Assembly: GCF_003060965.1 (NCBI RefSeq) | Contig: NZ_QAII01000045.1 | Coordinates: forward strand, 1-64,000 | DNA: 64,000 nt | Direction: 5' to 3' | Source of the DNA: Caulobacter sp. HMWF025 | GTDB taxonomy: Bacteria; Pseudomonadota; Alphaproteobacteria; Caulobacterales; Caulobacteraceae | Part shown: positions 41,032 through 48,549 of the stretch, piece after piece | Layout of the letters: each line of letters opens with the position of its first letter | How positions within the stretch are numbered: the stretch's first letter is position 1 | The notes under the pieces: generated by a model | The model's database searches: none | What the model saw: only the letters and a program-made list of their open reading frames with translations | What the model was told of the DNA's origin: nothing | Position numbers and translations under genes: made by a program

Positions 41032-41585
41032 GCGCCTTCCCAGGCCTTGCGGATCCAGGCTTCGACCTCGGCGTCGACCTCGTCGGGGGCCGTCAGCCGC
41101 ACCCGGTGGCTGACCATGGCGTTGAACGATCCCGACGCCTCCAGCCGGGCCGTCGGCTCTGTCCCTTTCAGGTTCAGGCCCAGGTCCAGCCGGTCCTTGG
41201 TTGAGGGCTGGGCCAGGCCGAACTGTTTCGTGCGCCGGAAGCTGACATAGCCCTTCTTGGGGGCGAAGCCGGTGCCGTCCAGCCCCTCGATGATCGCCGC
41301 CACCTTGTCATAGACCGGGCGCATGGCAGCCTTCGGCCCGGCGAACATGGCCTCCAGCAGCGCCTCGTCCTCGCTGGAGCCCGCGTCGGAGGCGAAGGCT
41401 TTGTGTGCCACCATATTGGCGTAGCCATGGCCCAGGCCGTGGTCGGCTTTCAGCCAGTCGACGACCGCCTTGTGTTTCTCGAGGCCGCTGGCCCGCACAG
41501 CGGCGATCCAGGCGTCCAGGGACTTGCCGGTCCTGACCTCCAGATTGGCGATCATGTTGGCGATTTCGACCTTGGGGTCGGCCAT
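41028..41585 (-). CDS. DUF4287 / DUF5655 domain protein
   Basis: The 185-residue protein has two small domains. DUF4287 (about 7-75) carries RTGKSLDAWIAAVRASGLEK and LKADHGLGHGYANMVAHKA; DUF5655 (about 85-180) carries YVSFRRTKQFGLAQPSTKDR and LDLGLNLKG. Neither has a settled function; DUF5655 resembles domains found with nucleic-acid enzymes. ATG 41585 begins the conserved MADPKVEIANMI, although the frame is open to 41639. Convergent with the DUF3253 gene, overlapping four bases. Confidence 0.8.
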   Translation of the reverse strand: MADPKVEIANMIANLEVRTGKSLDAWIAAVRASGLEKHKAVVDWLKADHGLGHGYANMVAHKAFASDAGSSEDEALLEAMFAGPKAAMRPVYDKVAAIIEGLDGTGFAPKKGYVSFRRTKQFGLAQPSTKDRLDLGLNLKGTEPTARLEASGSFNAMVSHRVRLTAPDEVDAEVEAWIRKAWEGA

Positions 41586-41712
41586 GAACCTTCTCCCTTT
41601 GTTTGCAGAATGGAGCAGCCAACCCGGCGTCGGGGTCAAGTCGGCTCAACTGGGTCTTGAAACGAAACTTAATCAATGAACCTATGCCTCCCAACAACAA
41701 GGGAGCTCGCAG

Positions 41713-42345
41713 ATGATCATCCACGGTTCGTCGCTGTCGCCGTTCGTGCGCAAGGCCATGGCCTTTGCGACGGAGAAGGGCCTGACCTTAGAAAACAAGG
41801 TCTCGCGCCCCGGCACCCATGACCCGGCCTTCCTCGAGGCCAGCCCGTTCAAGAAGATCCCGGGCTTTGAGGACGGTGATTTCAAGATCTCCGACTCGAC
41901 GGCGATCGTCACCTATCTGGAGGCGGCCCATCCCGAGCCCAACCTGATCCCGCTGGAGCCGCGCGCCCGGGCCCGGGCCATGTGGTTCGACGAGTTCGCC
42001 GACACCATCCTGGTCGGGGCGTCCGGCAAGATCTTCTTCAACCGGATTGTCGGACCCCGCTTCATGGGGATCGAGGGCGACATGGCCGCCGCCGACAAGG
42101 CCGAGCAGGAAGACATGCCGCCGGTGCTCGACTATCTGGAATCCATCGTTCCGGAGAGCGGGTTCCTGCTTGAAGACCGCCTGACCCTGGCCGACATTGC
42201 CGTGGCCAGCCCGTTCGCCAACCTGATGCATGCCGGACTCGACTTCACCCGGTGGCCGAAGGCCAAGGCCTGGGCCGACGGCATCCTGGCCCGGCCGTCG
42301 TTTGCCGCGGTTGTGGCCAAGGAACGGGCCCTGCTCGGCGGCTAG
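41713..42345 (+). CDS. Glutathione S-transferase family protein
   Basis: The 210-residue protein begins MIIHGSSLSPFVRKAMAFATEKG, with Ser-Pro-Phe at the active-site loop. KKIPGFEDGDFKISDSTAIV carries the cis-Pro region and the Asp-Ser pair for glutathione. The C-terminal helical domain has LLEDRLTLADIAVASPFANL, the conserved GST core motif. AAGGGAGC precedes the ATG. The substrate is unknown; a paralogue lies at 39391. Confidence 0.9.
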   Translation: MIIHGSSLSPFVRKAMAFATEKGLTLENKVSRPGTHDPAFLEASPFKKIPGFEDGDFKISDSTAIVTYLEAAHPEPNLIPLEPRARARAMWFDEFADTILVGASGKIFFNRIVGPRFMGIEGDMAAADKAEQEDMPPVLDYLESIVPESGFLLEDRLTLADIAVASPFANLMHAGLDFTRWPKAKAWADGILARPSFAAVVAKERALLGG

Positions 42346-42382
42346 GTCACAGGCCGGGTAGCGGCCAGGGGAGGGCGCATTG

Positions 42383-43297
42383 ATGAAGCCGGCACACGCG
42401 ATGATCGTGGCGGGCCTGTGCCTGACCCTGGTGGCCCCGCCGCCCGCCCTGGCCTGGAATGACCAGGGCCACATGGCGACCGGTGCCATCGCTTACGACA
42501 CCCTCAAGGCCGAGCACCCGCAGGCCGTTGCAGCCATCGTGGCGATCATGCGCGAACATTCAGACCGCGCCCTGTTCGACCAGCAACTGGACGGCCTGAC
42601 CGGGGCCGCGCGGGAGCGGCGGATGTTCGCGATCATGGCCCGCTGGCCTGACGATGCCCGCCGGGGCCCCTTCGATCGTCCCGACTGGCACTATTCTCTC
42701 AGGCTGGTGACCCCCTGGGGCTGGTTCCTGCCGATCACCGTCGGCAAGGCCGACCGGGCCTTTGGTGACAATCTCGCCCTGGCCAGAAACCCCGCCGCCC
42801 CTCGGGCCCAGCGGGCTGTGGCCCTGTGCTGGGTCCTGCACATCGTCGGCGACATGCACCAGCCGCTGCATGGCGGGCACTGGCTGTCGCTGCAGTATCC
42901 CAAGAGCGATCGCAGTGGCTCCCTGGCCTGGGTGAGGCCCTATCCGGGAGCGGCGCCCAACACCCTGCACGACGTCTGGGACGGGATCGTGGACCGGCCG
43001 GGCTCGCGCGTGCAGGGCTCCGAAGCGCTGGCGCGCGATGTCGAGGCTGCGCATCCCCGCCGCATGACACCGCGCGATGATCGGGAGCCGATGACCGCCT
43101 ACCGGTCCTGGGTCGCCCAGAGCCGCGTCATGGCCCGGACGTTTGTCTATGACGGGGGACATCTGGTCAGCGCCACCACCCCGGAAGCGGCCCCGGTCCT
43201 GGCGGTCTCCTATGTCGTCCGCGCACGCTCCCTGTCCGAAGGGCGGATCGCCGCTGCCGGCTATCGCCTGTCCGACCTGCTGGCGACGGTCCGGTGA
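42383..43297 (+). CDS. Secreted S1/P1-type zinc nuclease
   Basis: The 304-residue enzyme would degrade single-stranded DNA and RNA or 3'-nucleotides outside the cytoplasm. The signal peptide ends ALA, leaving a new N-terminal Trp in WNDQGHMATG, and this Trp is the first zinc ligand in the S1/P1 family. Other zinc ligands are visible in DWHYSL, VLHIVGDMHQPLHGGHW and TLHDVWD. The length is slightly above average. ATG 42383 is used; TTG 42380 is in frame. The Fe-S glycosylase gene follows 46 bases later. Confidence 0.9.
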   Translation: MKPAHAMIVAGLCLTLVAPPPALAWNDQGHMATGAIAYDTLKAEHPQAVAAIVAIMREHSDRALFDQQLDGLTGAARERRMFAIMARWPDDARRGPFDRPDWHYSLRLVTPWGWFLPITVGKADRAFGDNLALARNPAAPRAQRAVALCWVLHIVGDMHQPLHGGHWLSLQYPKSDRSGSLAWVRPYPGAAPNTLHDVWDGIVDRPGSRVQGSEALARDVEAAHPRRMTPRDDREPMTAYRSWVAQSRVMARTFVYDGGHLVSATTPEAAPVLAVSYVVRARSLSEGRIAAAGYRLSDLLATVR

Positions 43298-43343
43298 AGG
43301 CCTGACGTGTCCCGACTGGCCCCTGCAACACCCTCCGGCCCCC

Positions 43344-43925
43344 ATGCTTGACGTCCTGCTTTCCGAGATCGCAGCCTGCCGGGCCTGCGCGCCGTACCTG
43401 CCGCACACGCCGCGTCCGGTGGTCCGGGTCTCGCCCCGGACCCGGATCCTGATCTGCGGTCAGGCTCCCGGCCGGCTGGTGCACGAGACCGGCCTGCCGT
43501 TCAATGATCCGTCCGGGGTGCGGCTGCGCCAGTGGATGGGGATCGACCGCGAGACCTTCTATGGTCGCGAAGAGATCGGCGTGGCGGCCATGGCCTTCTG
43601 TTTTCCCGGCACCAATCCGAAGGGCGGCGACTATCCACCGCCGCCGCGCTGCGCGGCCCTGTGGCGGACGCAACTGCTGGCGCAATTGCCGCAGGTCGAA
43701 CTGACCCTGCTGGTCGGAAGCTATGCCCAGGCCTGGGCCCTCGGCGATCGGGCCGGGCGGACCCTGGCCGAGACCGTGGCGGGCTGGCAGGCGTTCGGGC
43801 CGAATATCCTGCCGCTGCCGCATCCGTCGTGGCGCAACACCGCCTGGCTCAAGCGCCATCCGTGGTTTGAGGCCGAGGTCACGCCCTATCTTCGTCAAAG
43901 GGTGGCGGGCATTCTGGACCTATGA
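43344..43925 (+). CDS. Uracil-DNA glycosylase family protein, Fe-S (family 4-like)
   Basis: The 193-residue protein has the glycosylase motif A LICGQAPGRLVHETGLPFND and motif B LPLPHPSWRN. Four cysteines are spaced like the cluster ligands of family 4 enzymes: Cys12 and Cys15 (AACRACA), Cys86 (AFCFPG) and Cys103 (PRCAALW). It probably removes uracil or another damaged base. ATG 43344 is chosen from the conserved start MLDVLLSEIAACRAC. The lipoprotein hydrolase gene begins within its stop (ATGA), so the two are coupled. Confidence 0.83.
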   Translation: MLDVLLSEIAACRACAPYLPHTPRPVVRVSPRTRILICGQAPGRLVHETGLPFNDPSGVRLRQWMGIDRETFYGREEIGVAAMAFCFPGTNPKGGDYPPPPRCAALWRTQLLAQLPQVELTLLVGSYAQAWALGDRAGRTLAETVAGWQAFGPNILPLPHPSWRNTAWLKRHPWFEAEVTPYLRQRVAGILDL

Positions 43926-44959
43926 ATCGCCGCTCCCTGATCCTGGCCGCCTCGGCCGCCACCCTGAGCGCCTGCGCGCCCATGACCCAGAGGCTGGACC
44001 TCGGGCCACTGGGCTTTCGCGGGCCGAGGTTCGAGGGCGAGGACTTCGTCAGTTTCGACGGCGCGCGGCTGGGCCTGCGCACCTGGCTGCCGGCGTCGGG
44101 TGAGCCAGAGTGGGTGATCGTCGGCCTGCACGGCATGAACGACTATTCCAACAGCTACCACATGGCCGCCGACTGGTGGGCCGGGCAGGGCATTGCGACC
44201 TATGCCTTCGATGTGCGGGGCTTTGGCCGTTCGCCCGATCGCGGCGTCTGGGCCCCGGTGGGAGTCGTCATCGAGGATGTCCGCACCTGCGTGACCCTGG
44301 TCCGCGAGCGCCATCCGACGGCTAAAATCGCCCTGGCCGGGATCAGCATGGGCGGCGGCCTCGCCATCGTCGCCATGACCGATCCGGACCCGCCGAAGGT
44401 CGATCGGCTACTGCTGTTCGCGCCTGCTGTCTGGGGCTGGTCGCAGCAGCCCCTGCCCAACCGGACCAGCCTGTGGCTGACCGCCCATACGGTCGGCAGC
44501 CTCGTGGTCGAGCCGCCTGACTGGCTGGTCCGTCAGGTCATGCCCAGCGACAATCTCGACGAACTGCGCCGCATGGGGCGTGACCCGCTGATGATCTGGG
44601 GCGCGCGCTCAGACACCATCTACGGCCTGGTCAGCCTGATGGAGCAGGCCTCACGGGCGACGGGCCGGCTTTCGGTGCCGACGGGCTATTTCTATGGCGT
44701 CAACGACCACATCATTCCCAAGCCGGCGACGGTCGAGGCCGTGCGGCAGCTAAAGCCGTCCGCCCGTACGGCCTGCTATGCGCAGGGCTTCCACCTGCTG
44801 CTGGTCGACCGGCAGGCGCAGGTCGTCTGGCGCGATGTCGAACGCTTTCTGCGGGCCCCGGAGGCCCCGCTGCCGTCCGGCGCGCCGGCCATCCCGCTCG
44901 ACGTCAGGGCCATGGAAGCGATGGTTCCGAAGCCCCGGGATGCCGCTTCGGGGTTGTGA
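43922..44959 (+). CDS. Lipoprotein alpha/beta hydrolase (monoacylglycerol-lipase-like)
   Basis: The 345-residue protein has a lipoprotein signal with lipobox LSAC (Cys18), so it is probably anchored to the outer or inner membrane. The fold matches Serine aminopeptidase S33/lysophospholipase: VIVGLHGMNDYSNSYHMAAD, YAFDVRGFGRSPDRG, the nucleophile elbow LAGISMGGGLAIV, Asp in YFYGVNDHIIP and His in QGFHLLLVD. It likely cleaves acylglycerols or lysophospholipids. It is coupled to the glycosylase gene by a four-base overlap, without an obvious functional link. Confidence 0.88.
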   Translation: MNRRSLILAASAATLSACAPMTQRLDLGPLGFRGPRFEGEDFVSFDGARLGLRTWLPASGEPEWVIVGLHGMNDYSNSYHMAADWWAGQGIATYAFDVRGFGRSPDRGVWAPVGVVIEDVRTCVTLVRERHPTAKIALAGISMGGGLAIVAMTDPDPPKVDRLLLFAPAVWGWSQQPLPNRTSLWLTAHTVGSLVVEPPDWLVRQVMPSDNLDELRRMGRDPLMIWGARSDTIYGLVSLMEQASRATGRLSVPTGYFYGVNDHIIPKPATVEAVRQLKPSARTACYAQGFHLLLVDRQAQVVWRDVERFLRAPEAPLPSGAPAIPLDVRAMEAMVPKPRDAASGL

Positions 44960-45019
44960 GGGCGCGTCAGGGAGCGTACACCCCGGCGCATTCTTCCTGT
45001 CTGAGGCGAGACCTGCGGC

Positions 45020-46081
45020 ATGACCTTGTTCGATTCCCCCGATTTCGAGGGACATGAAGGCGTCCATTCCTTCTTCGACGAAAAAACCGGTCTGAAGTCG
45101 ATTATCGCCGTCCATTCCACCGCGCGCGGGCCGGCGGCCGGCGGTTGCCGGATGTGGGACTATGCCAGCAGCGAAGCGGCCCTCACTGACGCCCTGCGGC
45201 TATCGCGCGGCATGTCCTACAAGAACGCCATGGCCGATCTCGACTTCGGCGGCGGCAAGGCCGTGATCATCGGCGACAGCCGCAGCCAGAAGACCCCGGA
45301 ACTGTTCGAGGCCTTCGGCCGTGCGGTCGACAGCCTGGGCGGGAAGTACTGGACGGCTGAGGATGTCGGCGTCTCGCCGTCTGATCTGGAAAGCACCCGC
45401 AAGACCACCCGCTATGTCGCCGGTCTCGAAGGCCATGCGGCGGCCTCGGGCGACCCCTCGCCGGTCACGGCCGAGGGCGTGTTCCGCGGCGTACGCCTGT
45501 GCGTCGAGCGGGCCCTGAACCGTGATCTCAACGGCGTCCACGTGGCGATCCAGGGCGTGGGCCATGTCGGGGCCTATCTGGCCCAGAAGCTCCACGCCGC
45601 CGGGGCCATCCTGACCATCGCTGACGTCAACCAGACCGCCCTGCAAGAGGTTGCGGCGGCGACGGGCGCGACCATCGTGCCGACGGACGCCATTTTCGAC
45701 GTCGAGGCCGATGTCTTCGCCCCCTGCGCCCTCGGCGGGGCCGTCTCGGCGGCCACCCTGCCGCGCCTGAAGGTCAAGGTGATCGCCGGCGGCGCCAACA
45801 ACCAGCTGGCCGATGCGATGATCGGCCAGGCCGTGTTCGATCGCGGCATCCTCTATGCCCCCGACTATGTGATCAACGGCGGTGGCATCATCAATGTGGC
45901 GGCCGAGATCCGCGCTCTGGAAGCCGGCACGGCCTTTGATGGTGTCTGGGTGGCCGACAAGCTGGACCGTCTGGCCCTGACCCTGGCCGAGGTGATTGAC
46001 CAGTCGATCGCCGAGCAGCGCCCGGCCAACCTGGTCGCCGACGTGATCGCACGGGGCCGGATCGCCGCCGCGCGAGCCTGA
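45020..46081 (+). CDS. Leucine dehydrogenase (Glu/Leu/Phe/Val dehydrogenase family)
   Basis: The 353-residue NAD-dependent enzyme deaminates branched-chain amino acids to 2-oxo acids, the first step of their breakdown. The substrate-binding region is HSTARGPAAGGCRMWDY, the catalytic Lys stands in LSRGMSYKNAMADLDFGGGK, and the NAD-binding Rossmann fold is VAIQGVGHVGAYLAQKLHAAG. PDYVINGGGIINVAAE lies in the C-terminal half. The length and motifs fit leucine dehydrogenase rather than glutamate dehydrogenase. It could also serve phenylalanine. Confidence 0.9.
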   Translation: MTLFDSPDFEGHEGVHSFFDEKTGLKSIIAVHSTARGPAAGGCRMWDYASSEAALTDALRLSRGMSYKNAMADLDFGGGKAVIIGDSRSQKTPELFEAFGRAVDSLGGKYWTAEDVGVSPSDLESTRKTTRYVAGLEGHAAASGDPSPVTAEGVFRGVRLCVERALNRDLNGVHVAIQGVGHVGAYLAQKLHAAGAILTIADVNQTALQEVAAATGATIVPTDAIFDVEADVFAPCALGGAVSAATLPRLKVKVIAGGANNQLADAMIGQAVFDRGILYAPDYVINGGGIINVAAEIRALEAGTAFDGVWVADKLDRLALTLAEVIDQSIAEQRPANLVADVIARGRIAAARA

Positions 46082-46096
46082 CCGGATCGCCCGGCC

Positions 46097-46243
46097 TCAG
46101 TGACCGGGGCGGGGCCTGAAGCTGCGCCGCTCCTCCATCTGCAGGCAGGCCTCATCGGACTTCTGGCCGTTCTGGGGGCGGGGTTCGGTGCGCGGTGCCG
46201 CGCAGCTCTTGCCGAGGGTCTGGTGCTGAAAGCCCCCGGTCAT
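46097..46243 (-). CDS. Candidate small protein, 48 residues
   Basis: A frame from ATG 46243 to TGA 46097 encodes a basic, Gln- and Arg-rich peptide starting MTGGFQHQTLGKSCAAPRTE and containing two Cys. GGGAAAGCC before the ATG is a modest ribosome-binding site, and an in-frame stop lies just upstream (a GTG at 46258 is an alternative start). No family is recognised. It fills much of the gap between leucine dehydrogenase and the TetR gene, so I list it at low confidence. Confidence 0.35.
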   Translation of the reverse strand: MTGGFQHQTLGKSCAAPRTEPRPQNGQKSDEACLQMEERRSFRPRPGH

Positions 46244-46419
46244 GGCTTTCCCATCCACCGCGCGCGTCACGGCGTGACGATCCGCAGGTCAGGGCAGGGC
46301 GGGGTATGGGAATGCGAGCCAGCCATCGCGGGTCTTAACCCGCGAGCGGCTGAGCAGTTCCCGATCCGTCGACGGTTTCAGGCCTGACCCTGGGCACCTT
46401 GTCGTCCCGCAGCATGTGC
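46244..46419. other. Intergenic region with a CGCGGGT hairpin
   Basis: No further gene seen. CGCGGGT-CTTA-ACCCGCG at about 46328-46345 forms a short stem downstream of the TetR stop on the minus strand and could end that transcript; it lacks a T-run. Confidence 0.5.
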
Positions 46420-47106
46420 TCAGCGGGTCGCGAAACCCGCCTCGGCAAAGGCCAGCATGCGGGCCAGCAGGGCCACGACATCGGCTTCGCTGGTGGTGCC
46501 TTCCGACAGCACGTTCAGGCGGTCAAACTCGGCAAAGCGGTTGTTGTGCAGCATCCCGAGGGTGAAGTGCAGCCGCCAGTAGACCTCTTCCGGCGACAGG
46601 TCCGGACGCGCCGAGAGCAGGGCGTCCGAGAAGCGGCGCAGGTGCGAGACGTCAGTCTTCAGGACCTGCCGGATGTCGTCCGTGCCCTCGCTGCGGGCCC
46701 GGATCAGGAACTGCAGCGAGATCCGGCGTTCGTGATCCGGCGCCAGCCAGCGCAGAGGCGGGGTGAGCAGGGCGGCCAGGACCTCGCGCACGGGCGGCTT
46801 GCCCTGATGGCGGTCATTGGCCTCGTGCAGCATCCGCGCCCGCTCGCGGTTCAGCTCGGCCGTGCGGCGCCGGAAGATCTCGAACAGCAGCGCGTCCTTG
46901 GAGCCGAAGTGATAGTTCACCGAGGCCAGATTGACCCCTGCCGCAGCCGTAATGTCGCGCACCGAGACGTTCTGGAAGCCGTGCAGGGCGAACAGACGCT
47001 CGGCGGCGATGAACACGAGGTTCTTGGTCGCGGCTTCGGTTTCGGCGGCATCAGCCCCACCGTCGGCCATGAGCGGCGAAACGGCGGCGTCGGTGGTCGG
47101 ACTCAC
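46420..47106 (-). CDS. TetR/AcrR family transcriptional regulator
   Basis: The 228-residue repressor has the N-terminal helix-turn-helix: LVFIAAERLFALHGFQNVSV, then RDITAAAGVNLASVNYHFGSKDALLFEI, and a helical ligand domain with a C-terminal TetR_C_31-like shape (DLSPEEVYWRLHFTLGML). GTG 47106 is chosen because AAAGGGGA stands seven bases upstream; a TTG at 47127 is in frame. No obvious palindrome stands before its own start. It may bind a site elsewhere; candidates in the window are the AAAC-N4-GTTT palindromes, though nothing ties them together. Confidence 0.9.
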   Translation of the reverse strand: MSPTTDAAVSPLMADGGADAAETEAATKNLVFIAAERLFALHGFQNVSVRDITAAAGVNLASVNYHFGSKDALLFEIFRRRTAELNRERARMLHEANDRHQGKPPVREVLAALLTPPLRWLAPDHERRISLQFLIRARSEGTDDIRQVLKTDVSHLRRFSDALLSARPDLSPEEVYWRLHFTLGMLHNNRFAEFDRLNVLSEGTTSEADVVALLARMLAFAEAGFATR

Positions 47107-47298
47107 TACAAATTCCCCTTTACCCAAAGGGAAGTCTTACGGGCGTTCGAATTTGGCGCAAGCGTCAAGATGGGCCGAACTCTGACGAAATGGCGTTATG
47201 CCGCCGTCACAGGCGGCCGTTCGCGTCAGGGTCGCGGTTGGCTTTCTTTCGCGCCCAAACGCGATAGGGTAGCGGTATCAGTCAGCGGAGGTGTGGCG

Positions 47299-47796
47299 AT
47301 GATGGGATGGGCATTGGGCCTGCTTCTGAGCGGGCAGGCGGCTGCGACCCAGGAGGCCCCAGCCAATGTCGACGCTGTGACGGTGACCGCGGCCGGCAAG
47401 AAGGTCACCCTCCCACCCTGGTCACGCGAGGTTCGCGCCATCGGCTGGCCCTTTCTGGGCCTAGGGGCCGACAAGACGGTCCTGATGTTCGCCAAGACCG
47501 GCAAGGCTCCGGAAGGCTCGCGCTATCAGAGGGTCTGGGTCCGGCATGAGTTCAGACTCCAGCAGGTCGAGTCCGAGACCTCGCCTCCCGTGCCGTACCG
47601 CTCCGAGCGCCTGGCCCAGGATATCGACTGCGAGGCCCGTGCCTACCGCAGCCTCGCGGTCGTTCGCTATCCGGAGAACAATCTCAGCGGTGAAGCGGTG
47701 GCGTTCAACTTCTCCGATCGCAACTGGATCAAGCCCGAAGCCGGGACCTTCGACGAAACGGTCGTCGAAGCCGCATGCATGAAGCCGGTCTCCTAA
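47299..47796 (+). CDS. Exported small protein, surface-adhesin E-like
   Basis: The 165-residue protein has a short signal peptide (about 1-17). The body, with DIDCEARAYRSLAVVRYPEN, FNFSDRNWIKPEAGTF and VVEAACMKP, resembles the surface-adhesin protein E / CNP1-like group. Cys residues sit near the positions seen in that group. GGAGGTG precedes the start, and a second ATG follows immediately. Function is unknown; the family name comes from a Haemophilus adhesin and should not be read as a role. Confidence 0.65.
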   Translation: MMGWALGLLLSGQAAATQEAPANVDAVTVTAAGKKVTLPPWSREVRAIGWPFLGLGADKTVLMFAKTGKAPEGSRYQRVWVRHEFRLQQVESETSPPVPYRSERLAQDIDCEARAYRSLAVVRYPENNLSGEAVAFNFSDRNWIKPEAGTFDETVVEAACMKPVS

Positions 47797-47808
47797 AGAC
47801 TTGAGAGA

Positions 47809-48363
47809 TCAGCGTTTCTGGCTCTTGCGCTCGACCGGTTCGCTGCGCGCCTGTTCGCTCAGGACCACAGGATCGACGGCGAGGCTCCACAGATAGACAT
47901 TGCGGGCCCGCGTACCGGGCTTGAGGCGACGCAACTCGCCGGCCTGCTCGTCGTTGAGCTTGACGCGCTGATAGCCGCGCGATTTCAGGCAGGCCGTCAG
48001 CGCCGGTTCCAGTTGCCTGGCGACATTGCGCCAGGCCCGGTCCATCCGCATCTGGGCCTGGGCTGCATAGTCGAGAACGGCATTCATGTCCGGCGCGGGT
48101 GCCGTCATGTCCTGCGGCGGCCGGCTGTCCATCTGCGCGGAGTCCGTCATGAAGGCCAGGTCCACCGGCGGAATGCTCACCGGGGCCTTGGTCTCGGCGT
48201 CATAGGCGCATTCCACGGCGTCCGTGCGGTACTGCAGGAACGAAATCCCCGGTTTGCCCCAGGTCTCTCCGCGCGGCTGCGCTGCAAAGGCCGGCTGTGT
48301 GGCCACGAGCCCGCTGCAGGCCAGGGCCAGAGCCAGGACCGTGAAGTTTGCCTTGAAGCGCAT
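47809..48363 (-). CDS. Exported protein of unknown function
   Basis: The 184-residue protein has a clean signal peptide (1-27, ending PAFAA). The mature part is mostly helical, with two Cys (in VECAYDAE and LTACLKSRGY) that could pair, and a Lys/Arg-rich C-terminus. ATG 48363 is taken because the signal peptide begins there (MRFKANFTVLALALACSGL). It ends 12 bases from the convergent adhesin-like gene. I recognise no family. Confidence 0.7.
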   Translation of the reverse strand: MRFKANFTVLALALACSGLVATQPAFAAQPRGETWGKPGISFLQYRTDAVECAYDAETKAPVSIPPVDLAFMTDSAQMDSRPPQDMTAPAPDMNAVLDYAAQAQMRMDRAWRNVARQLEPALTACLKSRGYQRVKLNDEQAGELRRLKPGTRARNVYLWSLAVDPVVLSEQARSEPVERKSQKR

Positions 48364-48495
48364 GTCCGTCTTCCCCCTTCCGAGACCCCGCTTCGGCACT
48401 CCGGCCCAAAGGGCCGGGCGCGAGGGCTGCTACCGTAGCGTCGGGCTTCGGTCGATGATCGTCAAGCCGCCCCCGCCGTGAGCCCCCAAAGCGAA

Positions 48496-48520
48496 ACCCC
48501 GGCGCTGTGGGCGCCGGGGT
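48496..48520 (-). terminator. Terminator after the autotransporter gene
   Basis: ACCCCGGCGC (48496-48505) and GCGCCGGGGT (48511-48520) form a 10-bp perfect stem. On the minus strand it is followed by TTCGCTTTGG, a weak T-run. It sits 30 bases after the autotransporter stop. Confidence 0.65.
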
Positions 48521-48549
48521 CCTGGTCTTTCTCGGCGCGGCGTGAGCCG

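Noticed and set aside
46420-47106. Local target for the TetR regulator in its own promoter
   Set aside because: No inverted repeat of useful length was found between 47107 and 47298.
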